DNA of 64,000 nucleotides from JBKCUI01 sp052161605 (GTDB lineage: Bacteria; Planctomycetota; Planctomycetia; Pirellulales; Pirellulaceae), in the NCBI GenBank assembly GCA_052161605.1, contig CP197409.1. The stretch is one strand, 5' to 3'. The first letter of the stretch is position 1, and each line of letters begins with the position of its first letter. The translations under genes were made by a program, and so were the position numbers. A model generated the notes under the pieces. That model was not told the DNA's origin, searched no databases, and saw only the letters and a list, made by a program, of their open reading frames with translations. Positions 52,401 to 61,786 of the stretch are shown in pieces.

Positions 52401-55318
52401 GCCGTATCTGAGAGGTATTCGAGAGCACGCCAAGCCAGTCCCATATCCGATGGATAAGTCTGGTCCTGAATCGTGCGTTTAAGGTGGAGATCCCGTTGGG
52501 ATTTGAGTTTCTCGACAAGGAGCGTTGCAAGAGCTGTTCGTTCGTTCTCCAGCAACCGACGTTGCCATCCTAATTCGGAGGTAGAGAGTTCTTTGTTCGT
52601 TGCCAAGCGATCCAGTGAGCCGGTAAGCTCGATCATACGCTGAAACATGGCATCGATCATGTCAGATCGATTGCGAAGCTCTTTTCGACGCGATTCGGTC
52701 GTCCAATAAAGATTGCCGTCCAAGTGCAGCAGCCAATGTCGGTAGCTCCACTCGCGGATTTCGTTCGCCACCAGTTGCGTTAGTTCCTCCAGGTTTTGCT
52801 CGGGTTGTTTCAGGTCTGTGTAGTCGGCGATTCGGCCTCGCGTCTCAGCCAGCCAACGGCGCCATTCCTCCAATCTATCCCCTAAACCTTTAGGAATGTC
52901 ATCTCGCATCGATGATACTAGTTCGAGCATTGCATCCGCAATTTGCGAAACGAGGAATTGCGAGCGAGGTAGCGAAGCGGGGGAACTTTCGGATAGTTGT
53001 AAAGCTTCGGTTTGACGCTGCATGATATAAGTCGCATCTTTGGTGAGGGCACACTGGAGCCCCAGCCCAAGCAGATTTTGATGGAACTCATGGAGCTCTT
53101 TGGCTAAGTCTCCCCCGCGGTTGATCGAGTCACTCGCTTGTTGGAACAACTTTTGGCGAGTTTCTTCGACAGCCGCGCGATCGGCGTTTGGTTGGCTCTC
53201 CGTTTGAAGTAAAAGGAGCGATTCCTTTAGTTTGGGAAGGAATTCCCATTCGAGCCGCGCCACCTCGTTGAGAACCAGCTCGGTGTCATGCTGATCTATG
53301 TAGGCTGTCAGCAGAGGCAATAACGTCGCGCCAGTTTGCTCGGCAGCACGCAACGCGACATCGATGTTTGCAAGCCACTTCTGGATCGCTTCGAGGTTGG
53401 ATTTTCGAAGCTCTTCGTCCGAATCCATTTGCACGAACGGCTGCAACGATTCTTGAATGGCATTGCGATTTGCATTCCAGGCAGCGTTTAGTTCGCGGAG
53501 GGGTAGGGAGAGTTGCCTTTTCAGTAGTAATTGGGCGTGCCGGTTGGAGGGGAAGTCGGATTCGGCGATGGAGAAGGAAAGAATTTCTGATTCACCACGT
53601 TGGTGCATGCGGTCGAAGGCCACGGCTCGGATTTGAACGTTGTCTCCCGTTTTAAGTCGATAGGAAAGCAGATCCCAATCCAGTTGATGAACGGAGGAGC
53701 TCCGTTTTTTACCTGCCACCGTGATGTCGGTTGATGCTGGGGAATCAACTCGATGCAACGCGGCCCAAGGTTGATCATTGATGGCGATTTCGTATTCGAT
53801 TGAGGCGATAGGAAAATCGTCGTAGGTTTGGCAAGCGAGTTCCACAATCTCGGTATTCGCAATCATCCAATAGGTGGCTTTACGCGGGATTTTGGCGGAG
53901 GAGAGAGGTGATAGGGAGGCTCGGATCGGTTCTCTCCAGAGCGTGTTCGGAGTAACGACCCAGGCAACCGTTGGGGGCAAGTCGGAAAGCCATGCGAGGT
54001 TATGCCATGGTCGAAAGGAATTTTCGATCGGTTGATCATTAATCTTAGTTTTCGATGTTAAGTGAATTTGAAAGCGACCACTCCCCAGATTCGGGACTTC
54101 GACTGCCCAGTTTTCGACGTCATCTTTTATCGAGGAGGAACTTGAAATCTGTTGCAGCGGCAGGGTTGCTGTGGTTCCCGATTCACCTTCCCAGCGGAGA
54201 ACGACATCCTGCATCGACTGGTTGACTGAGATGTGCAGCTTCAGCGTACTGCCTTGTAATACCGCCAGATCTCCTTCGGTCTGGAGGCGAATTTCTTCAC
54301 TGGGTGGCTCGTTGGGAGAACTGGTGTAAGCTGGTGACATAATATGCCACTCGTACGCGAGGACTTTTGGGCGTTCTACAGGTTCGATGTAGCGATATGT
54401 TGTTCTGGCATCGGCTGCTAAAAAGCGGTATCGGATTTTGCGATTTCCCACGGGAGCGGTTACCGAGTAGGTCTGCTCGCGAACGTCATCGACTAACATG
54501 GGGACACGATTAGGAGAGGTCCAACCACTGGCCTCTTGGTCGCTCTGTTCCATCCATTCGAGTGTTACATCTTGATTCAATCCGGAGCTCGTCAAATATG
54601 ACCCCAGTTTCACCGAGTATTGGATGTACTGTTCTGCGGGGGATTGTTCTATGGGAGACTTTGGGGCAAGAACCTCAAGCCGCCATATCGAGATGGGGGG
54701 AAGGTCGACGAGGGGAAGCACGGCACGCTGCAATCGTTCCGGAAAACGAAGACTTGGGATGAGGCACAGAGTTAGCATAGTCGCTAAGCCGATGGTGATA
54801 GCGATCAGGGTGTTGCGAAGCCGATCCCATGGGAACAGTTCTGTGATGCTGATTCGATTCAGCTCGACTGCGGTATCGTGTTCCAGCCGCTGCAAGAAAA
54901 CTTCGCTACCGCTTTTGCTCGATCCATCTGGGATCCGCAGTTCGACACTGGCTAGGAGGCTCTCGCGAAAATGGGGGCAATGAGACTCCACTTCTCGCGC
55001 CAGATCTTCGCCCGTCGGTTTAAACAGGAGCGAACGGACAGCTCGTCCTAGACCGTTTCGCCAAGATGCAAAAGCCGTTACTCCGTACCCGAAGAGAATA
55101 AGAGTCCAGCGAACTGGTTCCGAAAGGAGTCCCGTACTATCGAACAAAACCATAAGCCACACGAGCGCGAGCCCGCAGACCAGAGCGGTGGCAGCTCCAC
55201 GAAGCGCGTGATAGCGAGTTCGAACGACTTGGAATCGTTTTAGCCTAGACTGGATCGCGGATGCGGCCCTGCTTTTGGTTGCGGAGCTTCGGTTGGGTGT
55301 CGCGATTGCCTGACTCAT
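49472..55318 (-). CDS. Giant membrane-anchored coiled-coil protein (DUF4175-like)
   Basis: 1948 residues; the family is uncertain and the function unknown. Two membrane spans near residues 40-85 (ALRGAATALVCGLALVWLMVL and VRWTLILFGYGVTAFASW) and a third near 170-195 (LIAITIGLATMLTLCLIPSL) anchor it. Residues about 200-600 are beta-rich and probably outside the cytoplasm (YSVTAPVGNRKIRYRFLA). From about 600 to 1850 it is almost entirely helical, with long Glu/Gln/Arg/Ala heptad-like stretches consistent with coiled coils. The end is Ser/Gln-rich (SSGQSQSSTQQSATGQSS). The N-terminal spans plus Gln-rich helical body resemble DUF4175-type proteins. It stands alone. Confidence 0.6.
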   Translation of the reverse strand: MSQAIATPNRSSATKSRAASAIQSRLKRFQVVRTRYHALRGAATALVCGLALVWLMVLFDSTGLLSEPVRWTLILFGYGVTAFASWRNGLGRAVRSLLFKPTGEDLAREVESHCPHFRESLLASVELRIPDGSSKSGSEVFLQRLEHDTAVELNRISITELFPWDRLRNTLIAITIGLATMLTLCLIPSLRFPERLQRAVLPLVDLPPISIWRLEVLAPKSPIEQSPAEQYIQYSVKLGSYLTSSGLNQDVTLEWMEQSDQEASGWTSPNRVPMLVDDVREQTYSVTAPVGNRKIRYRFLAADARTTYRYIEPVERPKVLAYEWHIMSPAYTSSPNEPPSEEIRLQTEGDLAVLQGSTLKLHISVNQSMQDVVLRWEGESGTTATLPLQQISSSSSIKDDVENWAVEVPNLGSGRFQIHLTSKTKINDQPIENSFRPWHNLAWLSDLPPTVAWVVTPNTLWREPIRASLSPLSSAKIPRKATYWMIANTEIVELACQTYDDFPIASIEYEIAINDQPWAALHRVDSPASTDITVAGKKRSSSVHQLDWDLLSYRLKTGDNVQIRAVAFDRMHQRGESEILSFSIAESDFPSNRHAQLLLKRQLSLPLRELNAAWNANRNAIQESLQPFVQMDSDEELRKSNLEAIQKWLANIDVALRAAEQTGATLLPLLTAYIDQHDTELVLNEVARLEWEFLPKLKESLLLLQTESQPNADRAAVEETRQKLFQQASDSINRGGDLAKELHEFHQNLLGLGLQCALTKDATYIMQRQTEALQLSESSPASLPRSQFLVSQIADAMLELVSSMRDDIPKGLGDRLEEWRRWLAETRGRIADYTDLKQPEQNLEELTQLVANEIREWSYRHWLLHLDGNLYWTTESRRKELRNRSDMIDAMFQRMIELTGSLDRLATNKELSTSELGWQRRLLENERTALATLLVEKLKSQRDLHLKRTIQDQTYPSDMGLAWRALEYLSDTADSANRGTPPQKMSESYLQIVRNAYRVLDAAHQANDARVGLERLAESDRFDFSSTAGRLDHNLHWSAVSHQLESAHQRMRRARFPDGLHDRYNGLRWTAPYANASNALSSRMDTKKMERYSASPDLDLVLAEWNELDRLASPFIEEARNALRKLAPSLSELAQTAAEKTRQLEDRTRDLLESTNLDSETAMEKASSEQAKQAVEQAEQNLESATKRLQEALADEASRQDLLDREMRQKARDSDAALGMINRAKEALDRAMESLRNAEPPNQESVTNALQAEKRLETTFEAIQERFDEQFRPQNPNQTNPIAESPDANLEAGYEKAEQLAALASANQEDLLRQLEQELQINPTMQEELMEIVDTQQQSVSGELQALGKAEENTARELERSDPILRERKRQQALELRLMADFINGVGMQKLQHAMRTVSSQNKGDGFWNERLASSMEPLRRSLESAANKARNMDENTDSWTLAEARQRLESTLQEGTKEIQELLEASKTTADAVVAPARRARDTAKMVEDLQRNFQRESKTTATQLERNWNDELKRQSQRYEQAEKDWKRSQESRSRAQENANRKPDDSWAQDELRRKTIEVDRKAKSLEAMKATMEQIAATASELSAKAQALEESQYTPASIDINPTAGLITDQLKRAQEFFNAVAEMSASQASSEWAPPQAEQETLSAATERQNQINQAANRIQDELQRNARHQDRLQQSASSKALQNYQRQLEGLRESTLGPLETQLSDAANQMESTEKDFSQANQNRELTEPLTRPTVQEEIAALGQAAQQLQSLGRSIENDPIIQSQSSSGQQSETSNTASTTNRSESRSDILRSRERAQLLDRMDRMVFSGNSNSSPSGTNASSDSMQSSLRSAANELSSRMSQQRNRQMQSSGQSQSSTQQSATGQSSRSAGMSGQTMADERTSYDSYFLPDADPARKSEWGKLRKQAADQNLEGSREVFDPDFDQAIQAYFRSLQTEGAK

Positions 55319-55438
55319 CGCTCTCCTGACGGGATTCGCGTTAGGTAGATTAGCTGCTTGCAGAACCGTTGCCTACACATGACCGCATTCGCAAAGCGAT
55401 CTGCCCGGCTGGATACCCATTTTAGCGGTAGCCTTGTC

Positions 55439-56269
55439 TCAGAGGCGTTCGCGATGCCAATTTGGGCTCAAGTATTTTCGCTGAAGCAGTTCTTCGGTGC
55501 GAGCGTGCCACTGATACCGGAAGGGGAATTCGGCCCAAGATTCGTTAGCTTGCCACGCCGTTGCCAGCTCCGCGATAAGTTGCTGTTTGAACTCGGCCTG
55601 ATGGGAGAAGTCATCGGGGAGGAGATTGCATACAAAATCGCCGTGATCGCGATCGTTTCGGTATTCTGGTTGCCGGGGAGGCTGGAGAAGGTATCGGGAA
55701 ATGTGATCGAGCGGCATGTGAAGCAGGATAGTACCGTGGTAGATCATGAAGTGGCGGCGGCAACGGAGCGCGTTTCCCGAAAATTTTCTACCGTCGATGG
55801 TCAAGTCGCAGGTTCCTTGCCAGTCCACCTTGCGATCCATGGCAAACGCATCGAGCGTGCTTTGGACGGCGACGGAGAGGCCGTTCATGACTTGTTGGTG
55901 AGCCACATCGAGCATCCGCCATGCGGGTCGGCTGCGGTAGTCAATGAGCAAGGTGTACATCAAGCAGCCTGGGCCAGCTACGATGGAGGCCCCGCCGCTC
56001 GATCGGCGAAGGTAGGGGATTTGGTCCTGCTCGCAGGCTTGGACATTGATCTCTTCGGAGATACGAGACGACCTGCCCATGACCGCAACGACTTGCGAGA
56101 ACTCCCAAAGCCTAAGAACCTCCGCAGGCATCAAGTTCTCAGACGCGCTGAATTCAGGTTGCTCGTCTGAGATCTCAGACGCTAAAGTCGCATCCATGAC
56201 ATCCACTAGAGCTTCGTCTTTGGCGAGATCGGTTTCTGGAGATGTGGGTTGGTCAACTAGAAAGAACAT
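55439..56269 (-). CDS. Biotin/lipoate protein ligase family protein
   Basis: A 276-residue cytoplasmic protein of the LplA/LipB/BirA superfamily. Visible marks: LRRSSGGASIVAGPGCLMYTLLI for the RRxSGGGxVxH-like substrate loop (the usual His is replaced), then GTCDLTIDGRKFSGNALRCRRHFMIYHGTIL, with the conserved Lys in GRKFSGNA that contacts the acyl-AMP. It most likely attaches lipoate or octanoate to a carrier protein; the exact substrate is open. The opposite strand carries a 270-codon frame that I treat as a shadow because this one holds the motifs. It is divergent from the dockerin/cadherin gene. Confidence 0.82.
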   Translation of the reverse strand: MFFLVDQPTSPETDLAKDEALVDVMDATLASEISDEQPEFSASENLMPAEVLRLWEFSQVVAVMGRSSRISEEINVQACEQDQIPYLRRSSGGASIVAGPGCLMYTLLIDYRSRPAWRMLDVAHQQVMNGLSVAVQSTLDAFAMDRKVDWQGTCDLTIDGRKFSGNALRCRRHFMIYHGTILLHMPLDHISRYLLQPPRQPEYRNDRDHGDFVCNLLPDDFSHQAEFKQQLIAELATAWQANESWAEFPFRYQWHARTEELLQRKYLSPNWHRERL

Positions 56270-56666
56270 CTGGAGCGGCAGTGGTATCAGAAAAATTAAT
56301 ATAAAATTCGAAATGCGAGAAGTAGTCCTGGGGCTTCGTCAACCGATTTCCGGCTTTTTTGAGTTGCGGGGGGGGAGTAGCTCGGTCAAACGGGGGGGTG
56401 GCTTGAATTGAGGGGCAAAACAAAACTTTTTTCTGTTCGGGAACTTCTTTAGCCAAAATCTCTCTAAATTCGGGATTTTCGGAAAAAGTGCTACGGACGG
56501 CTTATCGGGCTACCAAGGCATGATGATTGGGGAATTTGGGGGGACTAGGAAATATCTCGTTGAAATCCCGTCGGCGACTAGCTAACCTCACTGTACAGAC
56601 TATACGCGATAATCCTGCGCAAACTATCCGTAGACCGTTCCTTTCTTGTCCTAGGTGGAAGAATCG
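56270..56666. other. Divergent intergenic region with G-runs
   Basis: 397 bases between the ligase gene (minus) and the giant surface-protein gene (plus), so promoters for both should be here. It contains runs of 8 G at 56368-56375 and 7 G at 56392-56398, plus GGGG at 56412-56415. I see no gene, terminator or defensible promoter box. Confidence 0.5.
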
Positions 56667-59600
56667 ATGACCGTTTTGCCAAAGCGAAATGCTAGCAAGT
56701 CCAAGGCTGCGACCAAGCCTGCCAACACCAATCGTCTCGAGAAAAAACGCTTGCTTTCCCGGGCGTTGAAGCTGGAAACGTTGGAGAAACGCGAGCTTTT
56801 CAATGTGGATGTGCCCGCCTTCCATAATGGGATGATCCCCCAGGATGTCGACGGAGATTTCTCGATCGGCCCGCTTGACGTCTTAGCCATCGTCAATCGA
56901 CTGAATTCCGAAGGGGGGAGTGTTTATCTCGGAGATCAGGAAAGGAATCACTTTGACCCATTTCTTGACGTTGATGGGGACAATTTTCTCACACCTTTGG
57001 ACGCGCTTTCGGTAATCAACTTTATCAACAGCGGCGAGGGGCTCGGGGAAATAGCGGGAATCCGGTACCAAGTTTTTGCCGCAAATCCTGATGGGACGCC
57101 TGATCTCAGCAGAATGCTCGGGCAGTCAGGAGGAGCATCCCCGGCGGTAATCGAGATCGGGGTTGGTCAAAATATCGTGATTCGTACGCAGGTCAACGAC
57201 CTAAGGACGGGCGAGCATCGGGGGGGTGTTTTCGCAGGCTATCACGAATTGCGATACGAGAACGTGGACGGTTCGACCGCTGAGAGGTTGGAACTTTTGT
57301 GGGGTGAATATAACGAGATTCGTATTCCCACCTCGGCGACATCGGGCAGCTTTGGACTTTCCTATGCGGCGACATCTAGCCACCCTGCTACGACTGTGAC
57401 GATCCAACCTGTGTACGTGAATAACGTCATCAACGCTGCTCAGACTAGAGCCGCTATTGTCAATGCGTTGCAGGCCGCATTCGGACCAAATACGATTCGA
57501 ATGCAAACGTTGCCACCTTTGCCTGCTGTCGAAGACGGTAACTTCGTCTTCCGGTTTAATTTCACGGGCTCTCGTGCGCGGACGAATATTGGGGATGCTG
57601 TTGTTGTGAATAACAGCCTTTCCAATACGCAAGGGCCGCTGACGCCGACTTATGTGAACGATGCTAACCCGTCCCCCTTTAACACCCGAAACGTATCCCC
57701 TGCTAGAAACCACGATTTAGTTAGTCGGGTGGTAGACGAACTAGGCGATCTCGTTAATGCAAATGTACGGTACACGGACGGCGTAAGCGGTAACCTAAGG
57801 GCCCCAACCTCTGTACGGCTTGCAACGTCTCAGAATTATGTACTGACCACGAACAATTTCGTAGATTTTGAGCTCATCGACGACATTAGAACGATCGACG
57901 GAATCTCCATTTCCCCGGGAGATAGAATTTTAGTGCGTGCGCAAACAACAGCGTCGCAGAATGGTGTCTATGTTGTTACCGACCGCACCGTCAATAGTGT
58001 TACGAAGAGAACCTTAGTACGTGCCGATGATGCAGATGAGCCGGGAGAATTGGTTGATGCGTTTGTAATTGTCACGGAAGGAACCTTCGCCAATCAGACG
58101 TTCCAGCAGAAGACGGCGATCGTGAACGTTGGGTTCAGCCCGATCGTTTGGGGAGACAGCAATGTCTTTATGTTGGAAACTCTCGGGGGCTTCAGCCCTA
58201 ACCGTTTGCAGGACAGCATTGCAGCGTCGACTTATGTAGATGTCGTCGATGTTCTATTCCGAGGTGGTGCTGCGGGAGAGGTGCGTCTGGACGGGCAACT
58301 CTCACGTGTCCCTAGTGCTGGCTTGCCACCTGGCGCCGTGCCAGGGCTTGCATTGCATGGAACATCCACTTACATCACCGACCCAAGCGTGGTCGTTCTG
58401 CCGAACAACGTACGAATCCGAATCCTGGATGAACTTACAGCATTCCCCGATTTCTATACCATTCAAGAGGATGCCCCTGCGACGCTACTCAACGTTCTAG
58501 AAAACGATCGCGACCGTGAAAACAGGTCTTTCTCAATTGTTGCTGGTGGAATCTCAGTACTGAGTGGGGCAGATCGCGCGACGGTAGCTGTGGCAAACAG
58601 CGGGTCAAGAGTCTTGTTCACACCGGCTCCGAATGCAAATGGTGAGGTCGTCTTTACCTACCGCATACGAAATACGGCCAATTTTGAGTCCGTCGGTACA
58701 GTCACAGTTAATATCACGCCGGTAAACGACCCGCCGATCGCTTTGACGCCAACGTTAACGGTTGCTGAAGACACTGCCGCTCCCGGTTTGGTTGTTCCGC
58801 CATCAACTTTATTTTTGCCTGGACCTCCAGACGAAGTTGCTGAGGGGCAAACGGTAACATTGACCGGGGTCGCGAACGTTCAAAATGGTACTGCGACCAT
58901 CAACTCACAGGGTAGTCTGAGCTTCATTCCCGCTCCAGACTTCTTTGGGACTGCGACTCTATCCGTGACCGGTCAGGATAATTTGGGACTTTCCACCACG
59001 GGTGTATTCACGATCACTGTTACACCGGTGAACGATGCACCGATCGCCTTGACGACAAGCTTCCAAATTGCCGAGGATACATCGCTGCCCGCGGTACCGG
59101 CAACGACATTGTTCAGCCCAGGGCCTCCGAACGAGTCAACACAAACCGTAACACTTTCTATTCAACAGGCCCCTCCTGCCGCTCAAGGGACTGCTGCAAT
59201 CCAGAACAATTCGCTGGTATTTACCCCAGCACCAAACTTCTTTGGCACTGTCGTCTTCACGGTGAGAGGAACGGACAACGGCGTTGGCACTCCGTCCAAT
59301 CCGACAGCACCCAATCCACTGTCGACCGATTCCCAAATCACCGTCGTTGTAACGCCGGTTAACGATCCGCCGATTGCGGTGGATGATAGCTTATCCGTGA
59401 TTGCAGCCGTGGGTGTACCGCAGACGCTGGATGTTTTGGATAATGATAGCCCTGGTCCGTTCGAAGAACAGATCGATAGCATCCGAGTCGTTGCAGTGAC
59501 CCAACCTGCCGCTGGTGGTGGTGTGGTAACGATTGGCCCTGAGGGTGCGAACGTCATCTTCACTCCGGATGGAACCATCATCGAGGGAGTCGTTACCTTC

Positions 59601-61700
59601 AGTTACACCATACGGGACACGGGCAATCTCGAGGATTCCGCAACGGTTACTCTGCAGATTGTTCCACCAGCTAGGCCATATGCGTTAGACGATCGATTCA
59701 CAATCGACGAGGATTCTCCGCAACAGACCTTTAATGTGCTTGCGAACGATTTTGTGCGTGAGGGAGCAACAGCACAGATCGATTCTGTGACCAGCATTCC
59801 TGCCAGCCAAGGCACCTTGATTGTTCAAAACAATCTCATTCTGTTTACTCCGACACCTGACTTCTTTGGTAACGTAGTATTCAGTTATACGATGTCAGAC
59901 ACCTCCGGGCTTCCACCCGAAGAGGAGAGCCGGCTGACTGCGGTCGTTACAGTTGTTGTTCGAGAGGTGAATGATCCGCCGGTTGCGGTAGAACGCCAAC
60001 GAACAACGGCAGAAGACGTGGATCTGTTCATGTCCAATTTGAGCATCACGAATGGCGTTGGTAGCGAACAAAGACTTAGTCGCGGCCCGAACGAAGACTC
60101 GCAAACGCTGACGATCACTGCCGCTAGAGTCGTGAATCCGGCCACGGGAACCGTCGTGCTGCAACCCAACGGCGACTTGTTGTTCAGCCCTGCCCCCGAT
60201 TACTTCGGTGAAGCTCTGATTGAGTACACTGTTACGGACAACGGAACCACCCGTGGTCAACCAGATCCACTTTCATCCACATCGACAATCCGGATTAATG
60301 TTACACCGGTAAACGATCCGCCAATCCCGGTTAACAAGAACTTCACGGCTGTTGAAGACACGCCTAGGAATTTCACAATTGCTTCTTTGATCGAAGGAGA
60401 CTTACCTGGTCCGATCAATGAACAAGAGTTGCTCGGTCAAACGGTCATCTTCGATGGATTGCCTTCTGATAGAACTTCGCAAGGAGGCACGCTTGCTATC
60501 GTAGGAAACAGCGTCGTCTACACCCCGGCTCCAGATTTCTTTGGAGTGGATACGTTCCTTTACCAAATACGGGACAGCGATACTCCACCGCTTAGTGCGA
60601 TCGGTACAGTTACTATCACGGTTTCCGAAGTCAACGATCCACCTGTTGCGACCGACGTTTCCAGAGATGGGATTTTCGCAAGCGTACGTACGGTCATCGA
60701 TCTTAGTGCCGAGCTAGCACTGATGTCCCGTGGTGCACCGAACGAAGCAGATCAAACGCTTCGGATCGTTGCCGTAGGGCCCTCTGCAAACGGAGTTCAA
60801 CCTACAATCGGAGCTGACGGAACCTCGATAATTTACATCGCACCGCTTGGTGCGAGCGGTCTCGATTCCTTCAGCTACACGATTGAAGATAACGGAACGA
60901 CTAACGGTCAGCCTGATCCTCAACGATCAACAGCAACGGTTAGCGTCAACGTTCTCCCATTCATCCCAAGTTCGTTCTCCGGTCGTGTTTGGATTGATGA
61001 AGACATCAATCGCAACAACATGATCGATCCAGGGGAGCTGATGGTCTCAGGTGTAGACGTCTACCTGTTCGAGGGGACGATGGATAATCCAGCGCCCCAA
61101 TCCACTTGGAGGCATGATATTACGGATAGGGATGGATACTATAGCTTTAATCTGCTGCCCCCTGGCACCTTTACTGTCATGTTTGTCGTCCCAGATATGA
61201 TGATAGACTCTCAGGTGGCAAATTTCTTCACGCAAACCATCGTTGCGCCTGGCGATGTTAATGTGGAATACAATTTTGCCCTGCACGGTCCTAATGCAGC
61301 ATTGGGTGTTCAACTAGAGAATTTGTCCTCGAGTTACTATCTAACCGACGCTGGAATGAGGAAGGATGGATTTGTCGCAGCAATCGGAGCTGACGGAACA
61401 TCGCTCTGGACCATAGCTCGCGGTCGATTCGATAACGATATCTTCCATGAGATCGTTCTCTCTGCTGATGCAAGAACTGCTTACATAACCGCTATTCGAG
61501 AGAATAACGAAGTGTATACCGCTTCTATCGGCAGGAACCAATTCCGACGTGTTATTGATCCGACTACAGGTGGAATGCTCCTGCGAGTTCTGGCACGCAA
61601 TAGCGAATTGAATTGGACAAAAGTCGATATGGCCGCCCCGCCCGTCAACAGTGCGGCTAAGTATCTTCGCTCGATCGACGAGTTCTTTTCAACGATGTAA
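56667..61700 (+). CDS. Giant extracellular dockerin/cadherin-repeat protein
   Basis: About 1677 residues from the ATG at 56667; a GTG at 56655 is in frame. The N-terminus has the planctomycete LEPR-XLL-like motif (LKLETLEKRELFN). A dockerin-type pair with calcium loops follows (DVDGDFSIGPLDVLAIVNRLN-like and DVDGDNFLTPLDALSVINFIN-like) at about 55-120. Then come beta-rich domains, and from about 600 to 1430 roughly eight tandem cadherin/Ig-like repeats, each ending near VNDPPIA with a calcium-binding look. An SdrD B-like domain (RVWIDEDINRNNMIDPGE) sits at about 1435-1545. It should be secreted and act in adhesion or as a surface scaffold. Confidence 0.85.
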   Translation: MTVLPKRNASKSKAATKPANTNRLEKKRLLSRALKLETLEKRELFNVDVPAFHNGMIPQDVDGDFSIGPLDVLAIVNRLNSEGGSVYLGDQERNHFDPFLDVDGDNFLTPLDALSVINFINSGEGLGEIAGIRYQVFAANPDGTPDLSRMLGQSGGASPAVIEIGVGQNIVIRTQVNDLRTGEHRGGVFAGYHELRYENVDGSTAERLELLWGEYNEIRIPTSATSGSFGLSYAATSSHPATTVTIQPVYVNNVINAAQTRAAIVNALQAAFGPNTIRMQTLPPLPAVEDGNFVFRFNFTGSRARTNIGDAVVVNNSLSNTQGPLTPTYVNDANPSPFNTRNVSPARNHDLVSRVVDELGDLVNANVRYTDGVSGNLRAPTSVRLATSQNYVLTTNNFVDFELIDDIRTIDGISISPGDRILVRAQTTASQNGVYVVTDRTVNSVTKRTLVRADDADEPGELVDAFVIVTEGTFANQTFQQKTAIVNVGFSPIVWGDSNVFMLETLGGFSPNRLQDSIAASTYVDVVDVLFRGGAAGEVRLDGQLSRVPSAGLPPGAVPGLALHGTSTYITDPSVVVLPNNVRIRILDELTAFPDFYTIQEDAPATLLNVLENDRDRENRSFSIVAGGISVLSGADRATVAVANSGSRVLFTPAPNANGEVVFTYRIRNTANFESVGTVTVNITPVNDPPIALTPTLTVAEDTAAPGLVVPPSTLFLPGPPDEVAEGQTVTLTGVANVQNGTATINSQGSLSFIPAPDFFGTATLSVTGQDNLGLSTTGVFTITVTPVNDAPIALTTSFQIAEDTSLPAVPATTLFSPGPPNESTQTVTLSIQQAPPAAQGTAAIQNNSLVFTPAPNFFGTVVFTVRGTDNGVGTPSNPTAPNPLSTDSQITVVVTPVNDPPIAVDDSLSVIAAVGVPQTLDVLDNDSPGPFEEQIDSIRVVAVTQPAAGGGVVTIGPEGANVIFTPDGTIIEGVVTFSYTIRDTGNLEDSATVTLQIVPPARPYALDDRFTIDEDSPQQTFNVLANDFVREGATAQIDSVTSIPASQGTLIVQNNLILFTPTPDFFGNVVFSYTMSDTSGLPPEEESRLTAVVTVVVREVNDPPVAVERQRTTAEDVDLFMSNLSITNGVGSEQRLSRGPNEDSQTLTITAARVVNPATGTVVLQPNGDLLFSPAPDYFGEALIEYTVTDNGTTRGQPDPLSSTSTIRINVTPVNDPPIPVNKNFTAVEDTPRNFTIASLIEGDLPGPINEQELLGQTVIFDGLPSDRTSQGGTLAIVGNSVVYTPAPDFFGVDTFLYQIRDSDTPPLSAIGTVTITVSEVNDPPVATDVSRDGIFASVRTVIDLSAELALMSRGAPNEADQTLRIVAVGPSANGVQPTIGADGTSIIYIAPLGASGLDSFSYTIEDNGTTNGQPDPQRSTATVSVNVLPFIPSSFSGRVWIDEDINRNNMIDPGELMVSGVDVYLFEGTMDNPAPQSTWRHDITDRDGYYSFNLLPPGTFTVMFVVPDMMIDSQVANFFTQTIVAPGDVNVEYNFALHGPNAALGVQLENLSSSYYLTDAGMRKDGFVAAIGADGTSLWTIARGRFDNDIFHEIVLSADARTAYITAIRENNEVYTASIGRNQFRRVIDPTTGGMLLRVLARNSELNWTKVDMAAPPVNSAAKYLRSIDEFFSTM

Positions 61701-61749
61701 ATAGGCTGGATGGGGTACTTAGTTGTTCCCCGCTCGGTTAGATGAAATG

Positions 61750-61773
61750 GCATCGCCGCGAGTGCGGCGATGC
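61750..61773. terminator. Perfect GC-rich hairpin between convergent genes
   Basis: GCATCGCCGC-GAGT-GCGGCGATGC has a perfect 10-bp stem and 4-base loop. It lies between the 3' ends of the giant surface protein (plus) and the COG3014-like gene (minus), where a bidirectional terminator would be expected. There is no long T-run on either side. Confidence 0.7.
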
Positions 61774-61786
61774 TGCATTTAGGCCT

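Noticed and set aside
55358..56170. A 270-codon open frame on the plus strand opposite the ligase gene
   Set aside because: The minus strand carries the lipoate-ligase family motifs across the same bases. The plus-strand translation has none, and reads like the complement of a coding region.
56655..56666. GTG start of the giant surface protein at 56655
   Set aside because: It is in frame, but the ATG at 56667 is only four codons later and more typical. The choice changes nothing in the domains.
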